Positions 1-7,295 of a DNA stretch of 35,173 bases are shown one piece after another. A model generated the notes under the pieces. That model saw nothing but the letters and a program-made list of their open reading frames with translations, ran no database searches and was not told where the DNA came from. The position numbers and the translations under genes were made by a program. The stretch comes from Novosphingobium rosa NBRC 15208 (GTDB lineage Bacteria > Pseudomonadota > Alphaproteobacteria > Sphingomonadales > Sphingomonadaceae), in the NCBI RefSeq assembly GCF_001598555.1, contig NZ_BCZE01000075.1, positions 1-35,173 of the forward strand, in the 5' to 3' direction. The stretch's first letter is position 1, and every line of letters starts with the position of its first letter.

Positions 1-54
1 CCGGTCGCCGCGCCTGCCTATGTCGGGTTCGGGCGCAAGGGCCTGCCGAAATAG
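1..54 (+). CDS. 3' end of an unidentified gene (partial)
   Basis: Frame 1 is open from the window edge to a TAG at 52-54 and encodes the tail PVAAPAYVGFGRKGLPK. It is convergent with the GH3 gene, whose stop lies at 73-75. The last codons form the left arm of a perfect 18-bp hairpin, so the 3' end of this gene and the terminator-like structure are the same DNA. Too little remains to name a family. That it is a real gene end is an inference from the open frame, the placement of the stop in the hairpin loop and the convergent layout. Confidence 0.45.
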   Translation, partial: PVAAPAYVGFGRKGLPK

Positions 55-72
55 CGGCAGGCCCTTGCGCCC
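31..72. terminator. Perfect 18-bp hairpin between convergent genes, probable bidirectional terminator
   Basis: Bases 31-48 (GGGCGCAAGGGCCTGCCG) are the exact reverse complement of 55-72, with the 6-base loop AAATAG at 49-54. The loop contains the TAG of the plus-strand gene, and the minus-strand GH3 stop codon (73-75) touches the other foot. No U-tract follows on either strand. It may terminate with help from Rho or protect both mRNA 3' ends. The structure is seen directly; the role is inferred. Confidence 0.75.
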
Positions 73-2433
73 CTAGCCCTGCTGTTCCCATGCCCGGATC
101 TCGGCATTGATTCGGTCAAGCAAAGGCTGCACCTCGGCGCGGGTGACGCGCTGACGCAGGCGGCGATCCAGCGTGGTGGTCATGCCAAGGAAAGATGAGG
201 CGCAATGCTGGAGGATATGCTCGGCATCGCTCTCGCTCACGGCCAGGCGCTGGGCGATGAACTCGCGGAACGCCTTATGGGCGATGGGCGTGGCCAGAAT
301 GATGCTAGGCTGGGTATCGAAGGTGATCTCACGATAACGCCCCACGCGCGATCGGGTGGAAAGCGTGCCCTCCAGCCGGATATCGCGTGAGGAAGCCGCC
401 ACCTCGATCACGATCTCATCTTCATCCAGCACCCAGCAGCCGCGCGCCGGGTTCCAGTAGCGCAGATCCTCGGCGGGGATGGTGAGGCTGACGCGGCGGG
501 TTTCGCCGGGGGCCAGCGGGGTCTTCACAAAGCCCTTCAACTCATGCACCGGACGGCTGACGCGCGGGCTGCCATAGCGCACATAAAGCTGCGAGATTTC
601 CTTGCCCGCCACCGCGCCGCTGTTGGTGAGATCGAAGCTGACGGTCAGCGTCTCGCCCTCGCGGATTTCGCTGCGATCAAGGGTGAGGTTGGCATACTCA
701 AACGCAGCGTAACCCAGCCCATGGCCGAAGGGGAACAGCACCGGCGCCTCACGCGAGTCATAGCTGCGATAGCCGACAAACAGCCCCTCAGCATAGACAT
801 GCCGCCCATTCTCGCCCGGATAGGAGAGATAGCCCGGGATGTCCTTCATGGTCAGCGGAAAGCTGGTGGTCAGCTTGCCCGAAGGATTGACCGCGCCGAA
901 CAGAATATCCGCCACCGCGCTGCCCATCGCCTGCCCCGAGAAGAAGGTGCCCAGCACGGCGGGCACCCGGTCGATCCATGGCATCACCACGGCATCGGGG
1001 CTGGAAATCACCACCACCGTGCGCGGGTTCACCGCTGCCACCGCCGCGATCAGCGCATCCTGCCCCTCGGCAAGGTTCATCGAGCGGCGGTCAGAGCCTT
1101 CGCCATCCCAGCCCACCTCGCTGTTGACGAACAGCACCGCGACATCCGCCTCCTTCGCGCCCGCCACCGCTTCGGCCAAGGCATCGGCATGGCCGCTGCC
1201 GGGGAAATAGCGCAGATCGGCGCCCGGTACGGCGTCACGGATCGCATCGAAAGGCTGATCGACGCGGGTGGGCGAGGTGGTCGCGCAGCCCGATCCCTGA
1301 ATGACGGCATCCTTAGCGCTCTTGCCGATCACCGCGATCACGCCGGGCTGTGAGGGCGAAAGCGGCAGCACACCGCCCTCATTCTTCAGCAGCACAATGG
1401 ACTCGCCGGCCAGCTTTCGGGCCAGCGCATGATGCGCGCCGTGATCCGCCGGTTCCACCGCAATCGCCCGCCCTTCATCGGCCCGGCGCACCAGCGCGAT
1501 CATCCGGGCGCAGGCGGTATCGACAACCTCCAGCGCGAGCTTGCCGGAACGCACCGCCGCCAGCAGTTCATCGCGCCGCGTCTGGCTTTCGGGCATATCC
1601 AGATCATTGCCCGCCGCCAGCGAGGCCGGGCGGTCCTTGATGCCATGCCAGTCGGACATGACCAGCCCCTGATAGCCCCATTCATCGCGCAACACCTGCG
1701 TGAGCAGCCAGTGACTCTCCGCCGCCTGCTCGCCGTTCAGACGGTTGTAGCTGCTCATCACCGTCCAGGGATCGCTCCTGGCGATGGCGCGCTCATAGCC
1801 CAGCAGGTAGATTTCGCGCAGCGCCCGCTCATCCACGATGGAATCCATCGAGGTCCGCTCCATCTCGCTGTTGTTGCAGGCGAAATGCTTGAGCGAGGCC
1901 CCCACGCCCTGGCTCTGCAAGCCGTTGATCATGGCGGCGGCGAAATCGCCCGTCACCACCGGATCTTCCGAGAAATATTCGTAAGCCCGCCCGCCCAGCG
2001 GCGTGCGGCGGATGTTGACGCCCGGCCCCAGCAGCACATCGACGCCCAAACTGCGGCACTCGCGCCCCAGCGCCTCGCCCATGGCATGGGCCAGATCAAG
2101 ATCCCAGGAACAGGCCATGCTCGATCCGTTGGGGAAGCAGGTGGCCGGCTTCATCGAACCAAAAGCGATCTCGACATCATTGGCCTTGCGGTTGACGGTC
2201 TCCAGAAAGGCATCGAGGTCGATGCCAGCCGCCTGCTGCTCGTCGATCTGCGAGATGGAATAGCGCACACCGTAAGTTCCGTCGGTCATGACCAGACCGC
2301 GCACGCCGAGGCCTTCGATGCCATGGGTGCGCCACATGCCCTTGCCGGTCAGCAGATCGGCCTTTTCCTCCAGCGTCATGCGTTCGACCAGCGCGGGAAT
2401 GGTGTCCGTCATCGTGCCCAGTTCATCAGCCAT
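73..2433 (-). CDS. Glycoside hydrolase family 3 beta-glucosidase
   Basis: Retaining GH3 enzyme that would release terminal beta-linked sugars from glucosides or plant-derived oligosaccharides. The order is GH3 N-terminal barrel, C-terminal alpha/beta sandwich (VIAVIGKSAKDAVIQGSG region) and a fibronectin-III-like domain (VSFDLTNSGAVAGKEISQLYV region). The nucleophile motif VMSDWHG places the catalytic Asp at about residue 261, and the conserved KHFACNNSE stretch is upstream of it. No clear signal peptide is visible. The start is uncertain: in-frame ATGs lie at 2511, 2475, 2451, 2448, 2433 and 2412. I chose 2433 because GGAA precedes it by 8-9 bases and family homology begins shortly after, at MTLEEK. 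An unusual roughly 85-residue, probably helical tail follows the Fn3-like domain. The gene diverges from the ArgE-like gene. Confidence 0.9.
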   Translation of the reverse strand: MADELGTMTDTIPALVERMTLEEKADLLTGKGMWRTHGIEGLGVRGLVMTDGTYGVRYSISQIDEQQAAGIDLDAFLETVNRKANDVEIAFGSMKPATCFPNGSSMACSWDLDLAHAMGEALGRECRSLGVDVLLGPGVNIRRTPLGGRAYEYFSEDPVVTGDFAAAMINGLQSQGVGASLKHFACNNSEMERTSMDSIVDERALREIYLLGYERAIARSDPWTVMSSYNRLNGEQAAESHWLLTQVLRDEWGYQGLVMSDWHGIKDRPASLAAGNDLDMPESQTRRDELLAAVRSGKLALEVVDTACARMIALVRRADEGRAIAVEPADHGAHHALARKLAGESIVLLKNEGGVLPLSPSQPGVIAVIGKSAKDAVIQGSGCATTSPTRVDQPFDAIRDAVPGADLRYFPGSGHADALAEAVAGAKEADVAVLFVNSEVGWDGEGSDRRSMNLAEGQDALIAAVAAVNPRTVVVISSPDAVVMPWIDRVPAVLGTFFSGQAMGSAVADILFGAVNPSGKLTTSFPLTMKDIPGYLSYPGENGRHVYAEGLFVGYRSYDSREAPVLFPFGHGLGYAAFEYANLTLDRSEIREGETLTVSFDLTNSGAVAGKEISQLYVRYGSPRVSRPVHELKGFVKTPLAPGETRRVSLTIPAEDLRYWNPARGCWVLDEDEIVIEVAASSRDIRLEGTLSTRSRVGRYREITFDTQPSIILATPIAHKAFREFIAQRLAVSESDAEHILQHCASSFLGMTTTLDRRLRQRVTRAEVQPLLDRINAEIRAWEQQG

Positions 2434-2600
2434 TGCATCTTGTTCCATCATTGCGTCGGCCAGCCTTGCCGCCATTCTGCCCGCTTGGCCCTTTGCCGCC
2501 CTTTGCGCCATTCGCTTTCGCTGAAGCGCGGCTTTGGAAAAGGCAAATGGATCGAAACCGCCCGCGCGCGCATGAGGGGCCTCAATTCGGGAGCCCTACC

Positions 2601-3767
2601 ATGCACAGCATCGACATGCTGACCACTTTGATCGCCTACCCCACCGTCAGCGGCACGTCCAATGCGGCGCTGATCGATCATGTCGAGGCTTATTTGCGTG
2701 GGCTTGGCGCCACCACCGCGCACGTGGCCGGGCCTTTCCCGGGGAGCTGGAACCTGTTCGCCTCGCTGGGGCCCAGCGAAAAGCGCGGCATCCTGCTTTC
2801 GGGCCACAGCGATGTGGTCCCGGTGGAGGGCCAGCCCTGGACATATGATCCCTTCACCCTGACGCAGCGGGACGGCCGCCTTTATGGCCGCGGCACCGCC
2901 GATATGAAGGGCTTTCTGGCCTGCGCGCTGTCGGCCTTCGCCCGCGCGGCCCAGCGCAAGGACGATCTGATCGCGCCCCTGCAACTCGCGATTTCCTGCG
3001 AGGAAGAGGTCGGCTGCGTCGGCGTGCGCTCGCTGTTGCCCGAGCTGGAAGCGATGCCAGCCCAGCCTCTGCTCTGCCTGATCGGCGAGCCGACCTCAAT
3101 GCGTCTGGCCACCGGGCACAAGGGCAAGCTGGCGCTGAAGGTCTCCTGCAAGGGCCGCGCAGCGCATTCGGCCCTGCCCGCGCTGGGCCTCAACGCCATC
3201 CATCTGGCGGCTGAATTCACCACCGCCGTGCGCGCCGAACAGGCCCGCATCGAAGCCGAAGGCCTCCGCGACGAAGCCTTCGAGGTGCCTTTCTCCACCC
3301 TGCATATCGGCACGATCAACGGCGGCGTAGCACTGAACATCGTGCCCGATCACTGCGCTCTCGCACTGGAGCTGCGCACCATTCCCGGCGAGGATGCCGA
3401 TGCCGTGCTGGCCAATCTGCGCGCCGCCGCCGAAGCCATCCTGGCCCCCTATGCCGCCAGCGTCCCCGAAGCGGCGATCACCCTTGAGGTGGTCAACGCT
3501 TACCCCGGCCTCGACAGCGGCGATGGCGACTGGCTGACCTTTATGTCCGGCATTTCGGGCGCCAATCAGCAGATCAAGCTGGCCTTCGGCACCGAGGGTG
3601 GCCTCTTCGACCAGAGCCTCGACAGCCCGGTCATCATCTGCGGCCCCGGCTCGATGGATCAGGGCCACAAGCCCGATGAATTCGTCACGCTGGACCAGTT
3701 GACCCGCTGCGATGCCATGCTCGACGCCCTGATCGACCGCCTGTGCGACGGACGCCTGCCAGGTTAA
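2601..3767 (+). CDS. argE: Acetylornithine deacetylase-like M20 metallopeptidase
   Basis: Zn-dependent deacylase of the ArgE/DapE/CPG2 family, which removes acetyl or acyl groups from N-acyl amino acids. At 388 residues it has the usual ArgE length. Metal ligands and catalytic residues are visible: SGHSDVVP (His69, Asp71), GRGTADMKG (Asp101), SCEEEVGC (catalytic Glu135 and metal Glu136), GEPT after the dimerisation boundary, and a late His in GSMDQGHKPDEF. ATG 2601 was chosen because GGGAG sits 7 bases upstream and the family N-terminus starts here, although the frame is open further upstream. Its stop is one base from that of the convergent LysR gene. ArgE proper or a catabolic N-acyl-amino-acid deacylase cannot be separated by sequence alone; the neighbouring RidA/DUF1028 genes favour a catabolic role. 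Confidence 0.88.
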   Translation: MHSIDMLTTLIAYPTVSGTSNAALIDHVEAYLRGLGATTAHVAGPFPGSWNLFASLGPSEKRGILLSGHSDVVPVEGQPWTYDPFTLTQRDGRLYGRGTADMKGFLACALSAFARAAQRKDDLIAPLQLAISCEEEVGCVGVRSLLPELEAMPAQPLLCLIGEPTSMRLATGHKGKLALKVSCKGRAAHSALPALGLNAIHLAAEFTTAVRAEQARIEAEGLRDEAFEVPFSTLHIGTINGGVALNIVPDHCALALELRTIPGEDADAVLANLRAAAEAILAPYAASVPEAAITLEVVNAYPGLDSGDGDWLTFMSGISGANQQIKLAFGTEGGLFDQSLDSPVIICGPGSMDQGHKPDEFVTLDQLTRCDAMLDALIDRLCDGRLPG

Positions 3768-3768
3768 C

Positions 3769-4689
3769 TTACCAGCTCATCATCCCGGGAATCGAATGGG
3801 TGGAGATGGACTTGCGGCAATGCTCCTCGAAGGCCTCGACCGCGCGCGTCTTGCGGATGTTGCGCGCGGTCACCATCCCCAGCCGCATCGGCGGAAAATC
3901 GTCGTCGAGGTAGAGATAGGCCAGATTGCGGCCATTGAGCGCCGTCAGGCTCTTGGGCCGCGCGGTCAGCAGCGAAAAGCCAAGGCCGCTCGCCACATAG
4001 GAGCGCACCGTTTCGGGCTGGGCGCTGCGCGCGATGATGTTCACCGGCAGACCCGCCTTGTGGAACAGCGACATGAAATAGTCACGGCTGACCGGCAGAT
4101 CGAGCAGCACAAAGGGCTGCCCCGCCAGATCCTTCAGGCTGAGGCTGCCGCTCTTGGCGAGACCATGCCCAGCGGGCAGCAGCACATAGGTGGGCAGCAG
4201 GGCCAGTTGCTCGAAATCGAGGTCGATGCCCTCCTGCTGATAGGTGAGCGCAATATCCAGCTCGGCCTTGCGCACCTTGGAAACCAGTTCGGACTCATCG
4301 TCCTCCACCATCTCCAGCGAGACCTTGGGATGCATCTCGCTGAAACTGACGCAGAGTTCAGGCAGGATCAGCGGCGCGAAGGTACGGAAGGCCCCTACCC
4401 GCAAAGGCCCGCCAACCGAGGTGGTGATCTCCTCGGCCAGATCATGCAGGGATTCGGCCTGATGCAGCAGATCGCGCGCCGCCACCAGCAGGCGCTGCCC
4501 GGCGGGTGTCAGCGAGAGGCCCTGCGCATGATGGCGATAGAAGAGCTGCACCTCGAACTCGGCCTCCAGCTGGGAGATCGCCGAGGAAATCGAGGGCTGC
4601 GAGATATGCACCCTTTCGGAGGCCAGCGTGATGCTGTTTGCCTCACCCGCTGCAACGAAATAACTCAACTGTTTCAGCGTGAAGCGCAT
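3769..4689 (-). CDS. LysR-family transcriptional regulator
   Basis: Typical 306-residue LysR protein: N-terminal winged HTH (MRFTLKQLSYFVAAGEANSI ... ISQPSISSAISQLE, residues 1-60), linker helix, then a periplasmic-binding-like effector domain (GPLRVGAFRTFAPLILPEL onward). The start at 4689 is preceded by GGAG and gives the standard family N-terminus; upstream in-frame codons overlap the preceding terminator and look non-coding. It is the last gene on the minus strand after the monooxygenase-RidA-DUF1028 operon, but a strong hairpin separates it, so it probably has its own promoter between 4690 and 4752. Its likely targets are the adjacent operon or the convergent ArgE-like gene; the ligand is unknown. 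Confidence 0.92.
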   Translation of the reverse strand: MRFTLKQLSYFVAAGEANSITLASERVHISQPSISSAISQLEAEFEVQLFYRHHAQGLSLTPAGQRLLVAARDLLHQAESLHDLAEEITTSVGGPLRVGAFRTFAPLILPELCVSFSEMHPKVSLEMVEDDESELVSKVRKAELDIALTYQQEGIDLDFEQLALLPTYVLLPAGHGLAKSGSLSLKDLAGQPFVLLDLPVSRDYFMSLFHKAGLPVNIIARSAQPETVRSYVASGLGFSLLTARPKSLTALNGRNLAYLYLDDDFPPMRLGMVTARNIRKTRAVEAFEEHCRKSISTHSIPGMMSW

Positions 4690-4752
4690 GGATCTCCGGT
4701 CCGGCCAACGAAAAGCCTGACCCGGCTCTAGCACAGGGGGCACGGAAAGGCA

Positions 4753-4788
4753 CGCCTCGGCAGGCCGGACGCCCGGCCAGCCGAGGCG
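4753..4788 (-). terminator. 15-bp GC hairpin ending the RidA-DUF1028 operon
   Basis: Arms CGCCTCGGC (4753-4761) and GCCGAGGCG (4780-4788) enclose a second stem GGCCGG/CCGGCC (4763-4768 and 4773-4778). A single A:A mismatch joins the two stems and the loop is ACGC. It begins 18 bases after the DUF1028 stop. Downstream on the minus strand comes TGCCTTTCC, a weak T-rich stretch. It probably insulates the LysR gene from the operon. Confidence 0.75.
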
Positions 4789-4806
4789 CTTCTCCTCAGA
4801 GATCAC

Positions 4807-5484
4807 TTAAGGGTCTCCGGGCACGCCATAGGACGGCGCCTGCGTGGGATCGATACCGCGCGTCACATAATCCAGCATCTGCGGCTCCCACACAGCCCAG
4901 AGCCGGTGCAGATCGGCGATGGGGGTGTCACTCCAGTCGACGCGCAGATCCACCAGCGGCCAGGCCTCACGGTCGGCCACCAGCAGGCCGGCGGAATGAA
5001 TCGGCCCTTCCTCGCCGCCCACAGCCAGCGCGGCATCGAGCGCTGCCAGCAGCCGCACCGCCAGATGATCCTGCGGACGCGCGGCGAAGGCCTCGACCAT
5101 AGCGCCGGGCAGATCGGGGCTGACCAGCATATTGCCCGCCGCCACCGCATCCACGCCCGCAAAATGCCCGTGATTGCCCAGAGCCCGCTCCCCGCTATGG
5201 GCGGCGGTGCGGCCCTGCGCATCGACTGCCGTCAGCTGGCGATAGGGCGCGGTTTCCCCCGCGCGGGCGTAAAGCACGGCGATGGTTTCCGCCGCATCCC
5301 GCCCCTGCGCCAGCAGATCGAGCCCCGCCGGGCCCAGGCGCGGATCGGTGATGTTCTGCGTGGCCACCGCCCCCACCCCGGCGCGGACATGCGCGCAGCG
5401 CGCCGCCACAGCGGGACTGGAAGACGAAACCGCAACGCCGAACATGCCGGTGCGCGCGCAGCGCGCCGCGATGGAGAAGGTCAT
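4807..5484 (-). CDS. DUF1028 family protein (Ntn-hydrolase-like)
   Basis: 225-residue protein starting MTFSIAARCARTGMFGVAVSSSSPAVAARC, the characteristic DUF1028 N-terminus, with the conserved VGAVATQNITDPRLGPAGLDLL segment and an ALGNHGHFAGVDAVAAGNML region. The family has an Ntn-hydrolase-like fold and no firmly established reaction; it often lies next to RidA and amidohydrolase or M20 genes. Its ATG (5484-5482) overlaps the TGA of the RidA gene (5483-5481) as ATGA, so translation is probably coupled. A hydrolytic role on a nitrogenous intermediate is an inference from context. Confidence 0.88.
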   Translation of the reverse strand: MTFSIAARCARTGMFGVAVSSSSPAVAARCAHVRAGVGAVATQNITDPRLGPAGLDLLAQGRDAAETIAVLYARAGETAPYRQLTAVDAQGRTAAHSGERALGNHGHFAGVDAVAAGNMLVSPDLPGAMVEAFAARPQDHLAVRLLAALDAALAVGGEEGPIHSAGLLVADREAWPLVDLRVDWSDTPIADLHRLWAVWEPQMLDYVTRGIDPTQAPSYGVPGDP

Positions 5485-5897
5485 TGCGGGATCACCGCCG
5501 TGGCCTCGATCTCCACCAGCCATTCGGGCCGCGCCAGAGCGCTGACAACCAGACCCGTCGAGACCGGGAAGACGCCCTTCAGCCAGCGCCCCATCTCGCG
5601 ATAGACATCCTCGCGGTAGCGGATGTCGATCAGATAGACCACCACGCGGCAGACATGCGAGAGGTCGCCGCCGGCCTCTTCCATCAGCATCTTGATGTTT
5701 TCCATGGCCTTGCGGGCCTGGAGCGTGGCGTCGCCGATATGCAGGCTCTCGCGCGTGTCGAGGTCCTGCGCGATCTGGCCACGCACGAAAACGGTGCGGC
5801 CGCTGGCGACCACCGCCTGGCACAGGTCGTTGTCCAGCTTCTGCTCGGGATAGGTTTCGGCGGTGTTGAAGGGGCGGATGCGGGTATGGGTGGGCAT
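5481..5897 (-). CDS. RidA/YjgF/UK114 family protein
   Basis: 138-residue Rid-family protein. Canonical members hydrolyse reactive enamine/imine intermediates released by PLP enzymes or flavin oxidases; other subgroups act in dedicated catabolic routes. Visible features are the YPEQKLDNDLCQAVVASGRTVFVRGQIAQD core and MENIKMLMEEAGGDLSHVCRVVVYL. The Arg of the canonical RidA ligand-binding site, usually within a CRVx pattern, is plausibly in HVCRVVVYL. The start at 5897 has GGAG 7 bases upstream. It sits between the flavin monooxygenase (22-base gap) and DUF1028 (ATGA overlap). A flavin enzyme and a Rid protein together suggest removal of an imine made by amine or amide oxidation (inference). 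Confidence 0.9.
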   Translation of the reverse strand: MPTHTRIRPFNTAETYPEQKLDNDLCQAVVASGRTVFVRGQIAQDLDTRESLHIGDATLQARKAMENIKMLMEEAGGDLSHVCRVVVYLIDIRYREDVYREMGRWLKGVFPVSTGLVVSALARPEWLVEIEATAVIPQ

Positions 5898-5919
5898 GAG
5901 GGTTCTCCGTGGAAGGGGA

Positions 5920-7155
5920 TCAGGCGGGCTGGTTGGCTTCTGCGATATGACCGGCAAGCTTTTCGGCATCGCCCCACACGCCCCAGATGAAAGCCGAGGC
6001 GCGGCGCGTAAGCCAGGGCAGGCCAAGGAAATAGAGGCCGGGCACGGAGGTCACGCCGCCCTGATGCACGGGCTTGCCGGTGGGATCGCAGACATCGAAC
6101 TTCAGCCAGTCGAAATCGAAGCTGAAGCCGGTGGCCCAGACGATCGAGGTGATGCCTTCTGCTTTCAGATCAAGCTCCAGCGCCGGGTCAGTCATGCAGG
6201 CCGGATCGGGCAGCGTGGCGCGCGCTTCGGGCTCTTCGGGGAAGGTGAGGCCTTCCCGCTCGATATAGGCATCGGCCTCGTCCAGCACCGAGAGGTAATC
6301 GGCATCGCCCGCCGCAATGCTGTCGACCAGATCGGGGGCGAAGCGCATCACGCCGCCCTCCGTGCCCTGCGCCATGCCCAACAGCACCATGCCGCGACTG
6401 GCCAGCTCGCGGAAATCGACGGTATGGCCGCCCCGCGCACCGCTGACGGCGATGGTCACATGCTCCTTGCCGGGCGTCATCCTGGTGGCGTTCCAATGGC
6501 CCAGCGCGCCCAGCCACCAGCAGAAATCCTGCCCGCGATAACGGCGCGGCGGTCGATTGTGCGGCCCCACCGAGAGATAGACCTTGCGCCCGGCGCGCAG
6601 CAGTTCATCAGCAATCTGCACGCCCGAGGAGCCCGCGCCCACCACCAGCACCGCGCCTTCGGGCAGCTGCTGCGGGTTGCGATAGTTGATCGAGTGGATC
6701 TGCTCGATGCCATCGACAGCGGGGACAATCGGCGGAATGCTGGGGCGCTGGAACGGCCCCGTCGCCACCACCACCTCCCGGGCGCTGATCGCCCCGCGCG
6801 AGGTTTCGATATGAAAGCCCACGCCATCGGCGGCGTGGGCCACGCTGGTCACCGCCACACCCTCGCGGATGGGGGAGTCGATCTGGGCGGCGAAGGCCTC
6901 GAAATAGGCGGCCACCTCATCCTTGGTGGCGAAGCTTTCGGGGTCCAGTTCGGCAAATTCGCGGTCGGGGAAACGGTCGTGCCAGGCCGGACCATTGGCG
7001 ACCAGCGTATCCCAGCGGCGCGTGCGCCAGCTTTCGGCGATGCGGTCACGCTCGACCACCAGATGCGGCAGGCCGCGTTTGGTCAGATGCGCGCTCATCG
7101 CCAGGCCGGCCTGGCCACCGCCGATGATCAGCGTATCGACCGCGGGAATTGTCAT
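5920..7155 (-). CDS. FAD/NAD(P)-dependent monooxygenase-like oxidoreductase (FMO/CzcO type)
   Basis: 411-residue flavoprotein with two Rossmann motifs: FAD-binding IIGGGQAG at residues 10-17 and a NADPH-type VVGAGSSG at 171-178. Between them a degenerate FMO-type signature is visible (GIEQIHSINYR, His154, Tyr158, Arg159), with G plus four residues before His rather than the canonical three. The family N-oxygenates or S-oxygenates amines and thioethers, or carries out Baeyer-Villiger oxidations. The ATG at 7155 gives a complete N-terminus at the FAD strand; AAGGG lies about 10 bases upstream. It is the first gene of the FMO-RidA-DUF1028 operon, downstream of the APH-gene terminator, so its promoter should be within 7156-7251. 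The substrate is unknown. Confidence 0.88.
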   Translation of the reverse strand: MTIPAVDTLIIGGGQAGLAMSAHLTKRGLPHLVVERDRIAESWRTRRWDTLVANGPAWHDRFPDREFAELDPESFATKDEVAAYFEAFAAQIDSPIREGVAVTSVAHAADGVGFHIETSRGAISAREVVVATGPFQRPSIPPIVPAVDGIEQIHSINYRNPQQLPEGAVLVVGAGSSGVQIADELLRAGRKVYLSVGPHNRPPRRYRGQDFCWWLGALGHWNATRMTPGKEHVTIAVSGARGGHTVDFRELASRGMVLLGMAQGTEGGVMRFAPDLVDSIAAGDADYLSVLDEADAYIEREGLTFPEEPEARATLPDPACMTDPALELDLKAEGITSIVWATGFSFDFDWLKFDVCDPTGKPVHQGGVTSVPGLYFLGLPWLTRRASAFIWGVWGDAEKLAGHIAEANQPA

Positions 7156-7251
7156 GTCTTGACCCTTTTACTGCCCATGTGTCTGACGGGAGCGTCAGCG
7201 TGACAGCCGGTATCGCGACGATTGGGGATCGGAAAAATAATGATTTGATGC

Positions 7252-7282
7252 AGCCCTGCTTAGGCTTTTCCTAAGCAGGGCT
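7252..7282 (-). terminator. Intrinsic terminator of the long catabolic operon
   Basis: Perfect 13-bp stem: AGCCCTGCTTAGG at 7252-7264 and its reverse complement at 7270-7282, with a 5-base loop. It starts 13 bases after the kinase stop codon. On the minus strand it is followed by GCATCAAATCATTATTTTTCC, which holds a short T-run about 11 bases on. It also separates the catabolic operon from the monooxygenase operon. Confidence 0.88.
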
Positions 7283-7295
7283 CACAAGGGGCAGA

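Noticed and set aside
5863..7203. A 446-codon plus-strand frame opposite the flavin monooxygenase
   Set aside because: His/Gly/Ala-rich translation with no family features; the minus strand has both Rossmann motifs.
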